The notes beneath the pieces were generated by a model. It searched no databases, had not been told where the DNA came from, and was given only the letters and a program-made list of their open reading frames with translations. From positions 18,115,706 to 18,179,705 of the forward strand of contig JAVLUZ010000145.1 of NCBI GenBank assembly GCA_036768485.1: 64,000 nucleotides of DNA, read 5' to 3'. Both the position numbers and the translations under genes were made by a program. The stretch comes from Mermis nigrescens (taxonomy: Eukaryota > Nematoda > Enoplea > Mermithida > Mermithidae). This document shows positions 45,243 through 57,000 of this stretch, piece after piece; the stretch's first letter is position 1; each line of letters starts with the position of its first letter.

Positions 45243-46023
45243 CTTATTTCATGCGATTCTAATCGTTTAATTTTGGAAAGCAGAATTTAGTAAAGTTAAA
45301 ATGAAAATTAGGCTCTTCATAAGTTGAAGGTGCACAATGTCATTACTTGACGCTCTCAATGTGCTATGATAAGTTTAATACAGACCTACGATTCATAATT
45401 TTTGCAGATAGTCAAGTGGGAGTCTGGCTTAAGCCTGGCTAAAATCTGGCTTAAAATAAAATTCAGGATGATCCTGGCTTCTGGCCTAAGCCAGTCTTAA
45501 GCCACACTTTACAGATAGTCAGGCTTAAACTTTTTATAGAAACCAGGCCCTGATGTTTACGCATTTTGCATTCAGCTGTATTCAGAATTTTCTATTACAT
45601 TTTTACCTTTCATCGGTTCGGTGGAATTCAAGAGTATTCTCAAACGCTTTATCTCGCATTATAAGCAAAAAAGAATCGATTTAAGCATCCACTGAAGCTC
45701 ATTAACATGAACTGGAGTAGTTCCTCATGCTCCAAACTCCGCATTTCTTTTTCTGTATCGCAGGGTGATAAACCTTAGCTAATTAATGTTCAAACTATTC
45801 TAAGTACGAGTCTAATGTTAGTGTTCTCTATAAGCTATCTGGCTATCTACAATTAACTTAGCTGCTGCGAAGCTTTAATCGAAACTTTTCACTCATTCGT
45901 TCCATATATGAGTGTAGTGGTTTCGATAGGCATTTAAACATGCATACTGGTTATCCAATATTCAATTAACGAGTTTTTCCGTTAGCTACTAATCTTCGGC
46001 TCAATTTCAAATAGAAATCGAGG
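45243..46023 (+). repeat. Segmental direct repeat, copy 1
   Basis: About 780 bp from CTTATTTCATGCGATTCTAA to AGAAATCGAG, repeated with few differences at 46972-47793. It contains clustered CTTAAGCC/GGCTTAAG words and the block TATAGAAACCAGGCCCTGAT, resembling the end structure of the foldback element at 37915. No coding region was seen. Confidence 0.88.
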
Positions 46024-46028
46024 CATAA

Positions 46029-46971
46029 CTATATAAAGAGGGACCCGTACTTTCTACACTACGTTGTGAGTATATCGTCGCTACCGTAACAAAAGTTGCT
46101 ATATCCACGTTTGGACTTTGTGAGAAAAAAGGGCTTTAAATTTTATTTGAGCGCAACATTTGTGTATGTAATCTTTTTTCAAACTTACTTCATTTAGTCA
46201 GCATTAAAGATATAAAATTCGTCTTTTTTATTAGATTAGTTTTTAATTTTTGTATATAAAACCGTTTTTAACTCTGTTTTGCCAAAAAATGGATATAGCC
46301 ACTTTTGTCATGGTACTGACGATATATGAATGACGGACCGTACTTTCTACACGACGTAGTATTATGATATTAATGAGGTATCCTTACTTTCTATACGAAC
46401 AGTAGGTAAGTTTTTTTCAGTAAGTTTTTAAAAGATAGATAAGTGAAAAATTGGTTGCTTACATTTTTCATATTACTTCAAACTCATTGCCCATCTATAA
46501 TGATCGTGTGAGCTTTTTGCGTAAGGTTATAACATCATATGGGATATCTAGCTTGGTGCCCGTGCACACAAGCTTAGCTTTGATGAAAAATTTGAGATGA
46601 AAGAACACATTTTGGTCTCGTTCATGCCTTCTTTTAAGGTGTCAACTTCTCCGGTTAAAGTCGGGATATAATCTTAGAATGACTCTCCATAGCGAGGTAA
46701 TTTTAAGTTTAAGTTTTAATTTGCACAAATCAATAGGCATTATACATAGGTACTTTGCAAGTGACACACAATAGGTAGGTAGGTACCTGTACTGTTTGTA
46801 AACATTACTACTTACTGAATATTATTACCTACTGTTTGTAAAGAAAGTAAGGATCTCTCCTTAATACATATTATAGTACTTACTACGTTGTGTAGAAAGT
46901 ATGTACGGTCACGTCATTAACACATATATACTTACTATGTCGTGTAGAAAGTACGGGTCCCTCTTTGTATA
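46029..46971. mobile_element. Inverted-repeat element between the direct repeats
   Basis: Ends ATAAAGAGGGACCCGTACTT and its reverse complement (AAGTACGGGTCCCTCTTTGT), continuing through TCTACAC.ACG. Two further inverted pairs nest inside: GGACCGTACTTTCTACACGA (46337) with the TGTGTAGAAAGTATGTACGG region (46893), and TCCTTACTTTCTATACGAAC (46381) with TTTGTAAAGAAAGTAAGGAT (46835). The centre (about 46430-46700) resembles decayed family C units (AAAAGATAGATAA, CTTCTCCGGTTAAAGTCGGG). Confidence 0.75.
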
Positions 46972-47793
46972 CTTATTTCATGCGATTCTAATCGTTTAAT
47001 TTTGGAAAGCAGAATTTAGTAAAGTTAAAATGAAAATTAGGCTCTTAATAAGTTGAAGGTGCACAATGTCATTAGTTGACGCTCTCAATGTGCTGTGATA
47101 AGTTTAATACAGACCTACGATTCATAACTTTTGCAGATAGTCAAGTGGGAGTCTGGCTTAAGCCTGGCTTAACGGCTAAGTCTGGCTTAAAATAAAATTC
47201 AGGATGATCCTGGCTTCTAGCCTAAGCCAGTCTTAAGCCACACTTTACAGAAACTGATGAGCCAGGCTTAAGCCGCGCTCAAATTTTAGCCAGGCTTAAA
47301 CCTTTTATAGAAACCAGGCCCTGATGTTTACGCATTTAGCATTCAGCTGTATTCAGAATTTTCTATTACATTTTTACCTTTTATCGGTTTGGTGGAATTC
47401 AAGAGTATTCTCAAACGCTTTATCTCGCATTATAAGCAACAAAGGAATCGATTTAAGAATCCGCTGAAGCTCATCAACATGAACTGGAGTAGTTCCTCAT
47501 GCTCCAAACTCCGCATTTCTTTTCTGTATCGCAGGGTGATAAACCTTAGCTAATTAACGTTAAAACTGTTCTAAGTACGAGTCTAATGTTAGTGTTCTAT
47601 ATAAGCTATTTGGCTATCTACAATTAACTTAGTAGCTGCGAAGCTTTAATCAAATTTTTTCACTCATTCGTTCCATGTACGAGTGTAGTGGTTTCGACAG
47701 GCATTTAAGCATGCATACTGGTTATCCAACATTCAATTAGCGAGTTTTTCCGTTAGCTACTAATCTTCGGCTCAATTTCAGTTAGAAATCGAG
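46972..47793 (+). repeat. Segmental direct repeat, copy 2
   Basis: Second copy of the block at 45243-46023, about 40 bp longer because of extra GGCTTAAG-type words in the CTTAAGCC cluster (about 47165-47305). Confidence 0.88.
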
Positions 47794-50204
47794 CTATTAT
47801 TAGAGAAACCTATTCAATACGTTTGCTTTTTTATTGAGCTTTTACTGCAATAACTGCAAATACCTATGCGTATGTTACGTTATTGCTTTCAAATTATTAA
47901 CGTGATGATGATATAAAAAGTAACGCATTTTTTGGGCATGTATGCAAATACTCGTAGAGCTTCCCACCTGAAACGCGAAAATCAACAAGCGTTTCACCTA
48001 AACCGCATAAAGTTCATTCTAATTTTTCGTTTATTTTCATATGACTCTTTTTCAGGCCATCAAAACACGAATTAGAGCCGTATTGCTCACTCCGAGGGAT
48101 AAGCTCGTCCGACTTTTCGAAACAGTAATAAATAACGTTTTTTCTCTCGCTAATTTTGGCTCATTGAAGAACTGGAATAGGCCAGTTTTTAGTCTGCACC
48201 GTTTATTGTAATGAAACCGTACGATCATCGTGCGCTTCTACAATGTTTCTTTCGCAGTATTATTACGGGCGACCGAAATTTTGTTTTATGACTTTGGCCG
48301 AAATTTTGGCCCGCTATCAGTAATGTTTTTGGCAGCTGGTTGTTAGCCCCATAGCGTCACATTGAAAAATCAATAACCGTTCGCGACGCTTTCAAATGGC
48401 AGAATCTAACGAGCAAGTTGCTTTATATACGTACAAATTGCCGACTATCGATTCAGTGAGTGCTGAATGATTATGTGATCGTCAAGGAAAATAGTTGACC
48501 TCAGTCAAAACTTGCGTGGCTGGCGAGAGCTGATTGTATTAGCATTCTTTGAATTTTATCTGTCGTAAATTTAACAACTCTTTAGTGCTATTGTCTATAA
48601 AAAGAATCCGTTGGAATAATTTTTATTCTTTTTCAAAAATTCTTTCGAGATATTTATCGAAAATATATGATTTGGTGCTAAAAACATCTTCATTTTTTGC
48701 CAAGTAGTTAAAATTATCGTTTCTATACCTGTCAACAGAAGTTACGCGGATTTTGTCAACAAATTCTGGCACGTAAATACTCCTAGCCGCATATATTTTG
48801 TACGATGTCATCGAATTTGTTTAATAATGTTTTTTTCTTTAAAAATACGTAAAATCACACATTCCGAATTTTACGCCTAAATTGAGTAAATTATAACGAA
48901 AAATTGAATGTTGTGATAAAAATTATCATAAAACTAACAATTATGCAGGCACATCACATTCCAATCCCAAATTTTTTTTAAATGAACAGTTTTGATTGTT
49001 TTGCTTTTATCAATAAAGTGTTCGCTCATTGGATTGAAAAATACAGTAGCGAAAACTTTTTTATTTTGATTCAGCACGGTTGCAGACTGAACTTTTATTT
49101 AAGCAGGATAGTAAATAAAGCAATGTATTTCGTTTACGCCGAGCAGATAACACGTGGAAAGTAAGCGCGAAATACTTTTTCACGAAGGATCCACTTTATG
49201 CTAACGTCAATATATCGTTCCCTAGTGATTTTCCCGTCGTAACATCGATTATTTTTTAAACATGGCGTCTATTAACATGGCTTACTTTGCGTACGATTCA
49301 TCTGTAAGATATGTAAAATGGTATATTGACATATATAAATTTATATAATAAATAAATATAAAATAAAAAATTGATACTGCATACTCGTGCACACAGGCAT
49401 GTATCTCTGGGGAATGGGGGTTCGGACCTCCTCCCAAAATTCAGAAAAATCGGAAAAATATGACTTTTTAAACGTTATTTTGTGCTATTCTTGGCCTTTT
49501 TGGGCTTAATCCCCCCAAAATTGGTGTTGGTCCCCCAAAATAGGACGGCCAGCTAAGTGCCTGCGTGCACACGCACTATGCTTTTTTGTTCGCTAGAAAA
49601 TTATACGAAACTCATAATGTTCAGAGTAAATTGGTTCTTATAACAGTAATAAGTATGATCGTAGTTCTTCAGCATAGGTTCTAAAAATGTACAGCGCACA
49701 TTTGATATTTAGCATCGAATATTTTTTGCTTAAGTGCAGGAAATATCTTTTATTCGTTTTGATTTTCCGTCGTTTTCAAGTGATTCATCTTTTTGCAACA
49801 ATTTTTATTGAATTTTAGGTAGCATATCTAAAAGTTCTAGGTATTTCAAAATTTATGAATAATTTTAGTGGCAGAATAGATCTAAATTGAAACTGTGCAC
49901 CGTAAAATGGTGAAAAAAATGTCCTGTTATGCACAGATGATTGATTTTGTGACTGACAACTTTAGTTACCCTTTGATGTAGAAAAACCAACATTGAACGA
50001 TGTGCTTATTTAGAGAATCATTCGTCCTTACGTGACCATAAATTTTGATTGTACTGTCATGTGTGACCGCACGAGGGCCAGGGGGTTTGGGCTTCTAGAC
50101 CCTTACCCTTCGAGAATCTGGTAGAATCCCCTAAAATCGATAGAACCCCAGAATTGAATTTTGGGATTTTTCCGGTTAACCCCGAGACCTCCAGATGGTC
50201 GTGA
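47794..50204. other. Intergenic tract upstream of the + strand transporter
   Basis: AT-rich. It includes two short open frames (48623-48811 on -, 48982-49164 on +) with no recognised family and family G-like stretches at about 49400-49560 and 50070-50200. No promoter can be assigned with confidence. Confidence 0.4.
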
Positions 50205-50475
50205 CGCGACCAGACATGCACGTGGAGGGTTCGGGATCTGCACCCTAGAATAGAAAAATGGAAAATTTTGTGGGAAAATGAGGCAAAATGCAGGTCAAAA
50301 ACGGATGAAAATTGAAAATGCTCTTCAAAAGTGCTTCAAATTCACTAGAAAGTGTGTAATAACATAGTTGTGACGCTATTTTAGCACTTATACCAATTTT
50401 TGAGGTCATTTTAGCCCAAAAATCAATTTTTGACCCTTCCCCCTAGATCGGTCATGGTGTACATCTATCTATGGT
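50205..50475 (+). repeat. Family B dispersed repeat
   Basis: Well-preserved B copy, from CCAGACATGCACGTGGAGGG to GATCGGTCATGGTGTACATC. Confidence 0.8.
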
Positions 50476-50945
50476 CATGAGTCGAGCATGACTCCAAAAA
50501 AATTTTAAAAAAGTGATCGATTCCTAAAATTATAGAACTACACCAATTCTATAATATCCTGACTGCTTCTAACATTTGGCTAGTCGTTTCAATTATTCAT
50601 AATGACGTCAATTGTTTTTCAAATATTTCGCCATGTCAGATATTTCTCGTGCTTTACACTAAGAAGCCTCATATTATTTTCCCGCTAAATGAGGAAGTAA
50701 TAAGCAGATTATCGTTAGCTCGGCTCGCTAAATCTTGATTCAGTACTAGTCGCTTAGTAAGCTGTTCGCTCTAAAAATTGGAGTCCTTTCTATCATTGTG
50801 CTTGGCAAGCATTTCATAAAACGGTTAATAACTGTTGTATTTAATATATTAATTATTATACCTTGTGTTGTTTATAACAAAATATTCGATAATCATAGAT
50901 TGATTTCTTAATATCTCTACAAAAAATCGTGTCTGTTGCTTGCAG

Positions 50946-51068
50946 GGCGAACTAGAAAACGGTGGCCAAAGAAAGGCTATGGTGTCAGCACGGGATCAGG
51001 ACCTCAAAGTCGATACTATAAAACAACAAATTTTGAGCGCGTCAAAGGTGCCTGAAAATGAGAAGGCC
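50946..51068 (+). CDS. AceTr plus paralog, coding exon 1
   Basis: Acceptor CTGTTGCTTGCAG, donor GCC|GTGAGT. The frame is open from the acceptor (GELENGGQRKA) to ATG 50979 (MVSARDQDLKVDTIKQQILS). Homology to exon 1 of the minus paralog starts at the Met, which favours 50979 as the start codon. Hydrophilic cytosolic leader. Confidence 0.72.
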
Positions 51069-54000
51069 GTGAGTTTTGTGTCATAATAATCTATGAGCTT
51101 AAAGTATCTAAATAAAACGTTGGTGATAATAATAATTCTCCAGAGATTAAATGCTATTAAGCTTTGTTCCATTGTAATCCTCGAAACGTTTCAGTAAGAG
51201 TAATAAGCAAATCGAATTCTTATTTCGCTTTCGAAACGATTGTTTTTCTTTGTACTCTATTGAATGCTAGCTTATACATTATATACTAAACTGGAATGTG
51301 TATTAGCTTATTCAGTCGTGGAATTAACTTTCTCTTGAACTAAAATCGATCGTGGAGCCGAGGTGCAAAAATAAGTTGTAGTCATAGATTATCAGCGTGG
51401 GCGGTCTAAAGGGGTCGGTCACAGAGGTTTTTTTGGGTCAAAATGGTCTCAAAGAATGATTTAAATGCTAAATTAGCGTCAAAACTTCGTAAATTTACAG
51501 TTTTTGATCAATTTCAAGCAATTTTATCATTGGCTTTTATTTTTGTCTTGTTTTTCTCAAAATATTTTCCTTTTTTTCTATTCCGGAGATCTATACCTAC
51601 AAACCCCCACGCGCTTGTCTGGCTGTGAAATGAAAATACAGTTGTGAATACATACGTGGGTAAGACAATCTGCATATTCACTTACAAAGTATGTGCATTC
51701 GCGCCGGAGACGACCAGGAAGGCAAGTTAACAAATTTTAAGTGACGGGACCATACATGGGCAGCAAACAAATTCTAGAGGGGTTCAATAAGGCAGAATTG
51801 CCGAAAATAGCACCTAAAATTTGATTCTGGGGGTCTATTGATTTGAGGGGTCCGCCTGATTCTGGGGGGAGTCCAGCCAGACCCTCCCCAGACCATCCGC
51901 CCCGCCCACGTTTGGACGTGAGTGGTGAAAATAAGAATAATATTCTACTTGCAAATCACTTAGTCTTAATTATTTATTGATTATTAAATAAACTATTGAT
52001 TAATATAAAAGAGTAAATTGCATAAGTCAGTAAGTTGCGCGTCATATAAATGGAATAAAATGTGGTATCGCTCTGAGAAAATGTTATATTGATTTTAATC
52101 TTCGGGACGAAAATTTTCTGATACGCACTTATATTTCAATGAATACCATGCTTTCAAATAAGCCTAAATACGTATGAAAATTCAAATTTTATCTCGCATT
52201 GCACTCTGAATTTTTTTGCTTTATCGATGTTTTCATGCGCTGCGCCGCGCTTTACTTTGCATTAATAACGTGTTGTAATTTAAGGAATTCAGACAACTGC
52301 TCGAACAGCTAATTGCCGAATCAAAGAGAGGAATAGCCGTTTCTGCAAAAGTTCACACAAATAAAAAAAGCAATCCGGCCGTGATTGGTTTGGCGTCATT
52401 CGCCATCACGGCAACATTATTTCAGTTTTATAATTTTGGCTGGTTATCTTCCAACGCCTCAGTATTGTTTTTGGGCATCATACTAGGTGGTTTGGTCCAG
52501 CTGTTCGCAGGTATGTAATTGCCACTTGTTAATTTTACTCTTGAGCAAAACTTCTTAACGTCGTGCGAATAAAAATTGATAGAATCATAAATGTATAATG
52601 GGAAACGTTTGTACCCACATATACTCGACTATTGCTTCACCTAGACTTCCCGTTAAGTTTATCTCTATTTTCTTCCAGGCACTAAATTCACGTGATTTAT
52701 TTGTTTGTATAAATTATCTTTCAAACAAAATAAAAAATAGGTCATTTTCATGGATGAGAAAAGCAATTAATCACGCTCGACGAATCAGTCTAACATGCAC
52801 ATGGGGTCGGGCACATCTGATCATAGTCTGAAGTCTGTACCCCCTGATAATCCAGCGGACTCCCAAAATCGATAGATCCTCCTGAATCGAATTTTGGTGC
52901 TAGTTCTTGGCAACTTCGCCCCATCGGACCCCCAGAATTCGGCTGCTGCCCATTTACGGTCGGGGGTTTTCTTGACCCTGAATGAACAACAAAAACATTC
53001 CAAGCAAAAAAGGCAGCATGAATTCTGGAAATATATGAAAATCAAAAAATTCAAAAGATGTTTATAAAAATGATTAGAAAATATCGATTAGAATGTTTTT
53101 TTACGTTATCTTAGCATTTGTACCATTCTTTGGTGTCGTTTTAACTCAAAAAAAGTTTACTCGCTGATCCCCCTTACCGGCTGACCATACCACACCGATC
53201 ATGCTATACTGAGAAAAGATTTGTAAAATATAAGCGGTGATCTTACATCACCTATAGTCTGTTTCATTTATTCGAGAGCTTTTTAGTCAATTCTTTTAAG
53301 GGCTACAGTAAGCCAAACAAGACGAATTACTGTAATTCGGCAGATCAGCCAGTGAGGGCGAGCGGCTGGAATTATTCCATTTTTAATACGCTAATCCGCC
53401 TATATAAATTTAATTTAGACATTTAATCAGTACTGGGACATACTACAGTAGGTGCGCTAAATAAAACGCTATCGGGTGGAATCGAACCCAGTTGCTTCGA
53501 CACGACAAGCAGACGTTTTACCACTGAGCTAAAAGGGAGTTCGCGGCGTTTCTTAATATGTTAGTCTATTGTGTTTAAAGTGTCAACTAAGGATAAGCTG
53601 AATGCTCGATTTTTATCTGTTAGTTGATTAATTTGCTGGAAGACGAGAATAAATTATGTCGCAAAAATATTATTGAAAAACACTTCTCTGCTACGTAACA
53701 ACAATGAGATCTAGCGAGCTACAGTAAATAAGAAAGAAGAGGTTACTGTAGCCTCCGAAAACATTCACTGAAAAAGCTCTCGGATAAATGAAACAGACTA
53801 TAGAATTGGGATCCATTTTTGTGCGCAAAACAACGATTATGTAATGTTGCTGATCAGATCGAAGTATTTTTCAAAAAATCTACAATTCACGCCTACATTA
53901 TTTTTTTACCTACGCAAACTTTGAGTAACAGCTCTTTTTATGCTTTTGTCACTTTATAGAGTAAATACCCAATATTGATAGGAAATCAAATGCGAGTTAG

Positions 54001-57000
54001 GATCGGAAGATCCCGACAAATTTATCAATGGTTCTAATAAAATTCATCGTGAATTTCTTTAGAGCATGACGACTTTGACACTCGTTCATAAGCATCTGTT
54101 TTGCCTTTTAAGGGCGCTTAACAGTGTTACTTCATTTTCATTCATTGAAATTTCACTCAAACATTAATTAACGCTAAAAGTGTTTAAGTATTTTTATATC
54201 AGTATTATTTCTTATTAATCTCGTGTGAAATTTCTTATTAGATTTTCTATTGTGAATTCATTCTAGACCCCTAAAATGAAAAAGTGGGAAATTTTCAGGA
54301 AATAATGAGGTGATTTGAAGGCTTGAAGCAACGGAAATGAAATTTTTTCATTAAAGTGCTTGAAATTAAACGGAAACTGAAGATTACATAGTTTTAATGC
54401 TATTTTAACATTTACTAGTTTTTGGCGTCATTTTGACCTAGAAAGGCTCAATATTTTACCCCCCCTTAGACTGGCTGACCCACAGAACAGCCATGCCATG
54501 CATCTATGGTCATGACGCCCAAGCTTAACTACTAGGATATCCTGTTATCAGCCTAAATTTAGATCGAAGTTTGCATAAAATTTAAATCTCCATATTTTTA
54601 TATTTTTTGTCGAATAGAGTGAAAATAGGGAATGGTATCACAGCTCCGATTTTCAAGTAAAAGTAGAAAAGTCTGAAAACGCGAATTCTAGCCCATTGTG
54701 TTCGTAATACACGTAAAGTCCGTATAAACAATATTCTTCAAATTGATATTGATGATCAATGGCGACATTTAACAATCCCCTATTGTTTGACAAACATGGT
54801 AGCGCATAATGCTTGGTTTTTTACTTGGCGATTACATAAATCCTTTACCTTGAAACCAGAATATTATCTTTTTTGTCCATATTCTAGTCTATCCTACGTG
54901 CTGTTATAGTCATTAAACATGACAATCGTTCTTGAAGTTCAAGTTCGTGAATAACTTTTCTTATGTAATCATGTATTGGTGCATAAATCATCTTGAAATT
55001 TTTAATTCATGCGCGATAATCGAAGAAAGTACCGGTCATTTCCCAGAGGCCGTTGCACAACTGTAGGTAAAAAAATTGACGACTATAAAGTAAAAAAATA
55101 AAGAAAAAGAAAAATTCAAATAGCAGTGAAATAAAAAAATAAAAATAAAGTCACAGTTAAGCAGATAATTCAAGCTTTAAGCCACGCTAAGTAGGTTTTA
55201 AATCTCGGGCTAGTTTGGCCCTTTTTTGGGCCGCACTTTGCTTAACCCCCTCGTCATACAGGCATTTAATAGAGATATTATCCAAGCGTGGATTGAATTC
55301 GACCCGTTTCACATGGAATTTTAAAAAAATTTCTCAAGATTTTGCTGGGTTGTTAGAAATAAGCAACGTTGTATCATTTATGCATGTAAAACTCCACCGA
55401 CAGAGGCTGGCATAGTATGATAAAAGAAAACTCTTCTTGGCATTTTAAAATGTTAAATGGATGGCGCGAGCTAAAATAAACGAATAATTGTATAAATAAA
55501 GGTACTGAAACCAGCTTTAGTGCAAACAGTAAAGTTCATACGGAGGTTTCGTTAAAGGTATGTAATGCTATCCATACATGCAGAGCATGGAAATTCTGGG
55601 GGTCAGCGGCAAAAATTTTCAAAAATTGTCTCTTTTTGGCTAAAAACAGCGGGTACACGTCGAAAACACGCTTTTTTAACGTTTTGGACAATTTCTGTTC
55701 TTTTCTGGTCCATAAAAACATTTAAAAAATCGGATAAAAACTTGTGAAAAAATTGGGTAAATTAGCAGAATACAGTCAAAAAATGAGTACATGGCACGAA
55801 GCGCCAAAATTTTGACACTTTTGAGTCAAAAAATGACTTAAAATGCATTTTAAAAAATCACATTCCGTATCCATTCTGGAGGGTTAAAACCCTATAAACC
55901 CACAAGAGCACGTTTGATGATATCGTATATTTTAATACGACGTCCAGATGTGAGTCTCTTGTAGCTCATATGATCAGTTTCGAAATTATAATCTATCCAT
56001 CTTTCAAACTCAAAATTTTACTTTTCAGGATTGCTCGAATTTGTGACTGGGAATAATTTCGGCTTCGCTATTTTCTCGACCTTTGGCGCCTTCTGGGTCG
56101 CGTTAGTGCTGATAATTATTGCGCGCGATTACACGCGCTATCATGCCAGTGAAACGGACATGGGCTATTTTATGCTTTGCTTTTTAATCTTCACCGCAAT
56201 TTTACTCGCCGCATCTTTAAAACACAATACGATATTACCGATTCTGATTCTCACGCTGTTTTTCGGCATTGCGTCGCTTATGATCTTCCATTTCGACAAC
56301 AACTACAGGGTTAGTTTCAATTATACATGGCAGAAAATTCTGAGGGTCTGTTTGGGGGAAATCACCAGAAATGTTTCTAAAAATAGAATTCTGGGGGTTT
56401 ACAGTAATCTGCGGGGGTTTTTCAACTTCTGCGGGAAAGGGGAGTGCAAACCTTGCCCCCTACTTTGCCCCTCCCTCACACCAAAGGGAAATAGCTTTCA
56501 TAGATGCACGCACAGCATGGTCGGATCAAACAGAAAACTTTTTGGGCTAAATGGTCTTGTAAATTGGTATAAACGATAAAATAGCGTGAAAACTGTCATT
56601 ATTTACAGTTTCTAGTCGATTTCGAGTAATTTTGCGGAAAGATTTGATTTTTGCCTTTTGGCCCTAATTTTGCTTTATTTCGTTCCGTAAAATTTGGCCT
56701 TTGTCCTAATGAGATTTTAAACCATCGAATCCCCACGTGCATTTCCGCTTGAAATAGTAATATAAGTACTTCTGTAACTTTCTAAACTCTGTGGACATTT
56801 AAGTGCCACTTATTTTTACTTCTAGAATTATGAGTAGAGACTCAGAGCGACTAGCTTAGATATTGCATGAGTTGGTTTACTACATTCAGAACTAGCTCGT
56901 CTGCGTGGTTTTCCTTGCGAATTTCTTTATATTGCGACGAAAATTAGTTGAGTTACAATTATCAAAGAAACATATGCACTGTTGTCATGAGAAAAAGAAG

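Noticed and set aside
45243..47793. LTR retrotransposon
   Set aside because: The direct repeats lack TG..CA ends, no primer-binding site or gag/pol sequence is present, and the centre is an inverted-repeat element.
53468..53538. Functional tRNA-Asp
   Set aside because: The acceptor stem does not pair, the anticodon stem has a mismatch and the T stem pairs only out of register.
56310..56579. Extension of the transporter exon 3 frame to 182 residues
   Set aside because: After HFDNNYR there is a donor GTTAGT, and the following sequence is a family G repeat. The true last helix is encoded at 59434.
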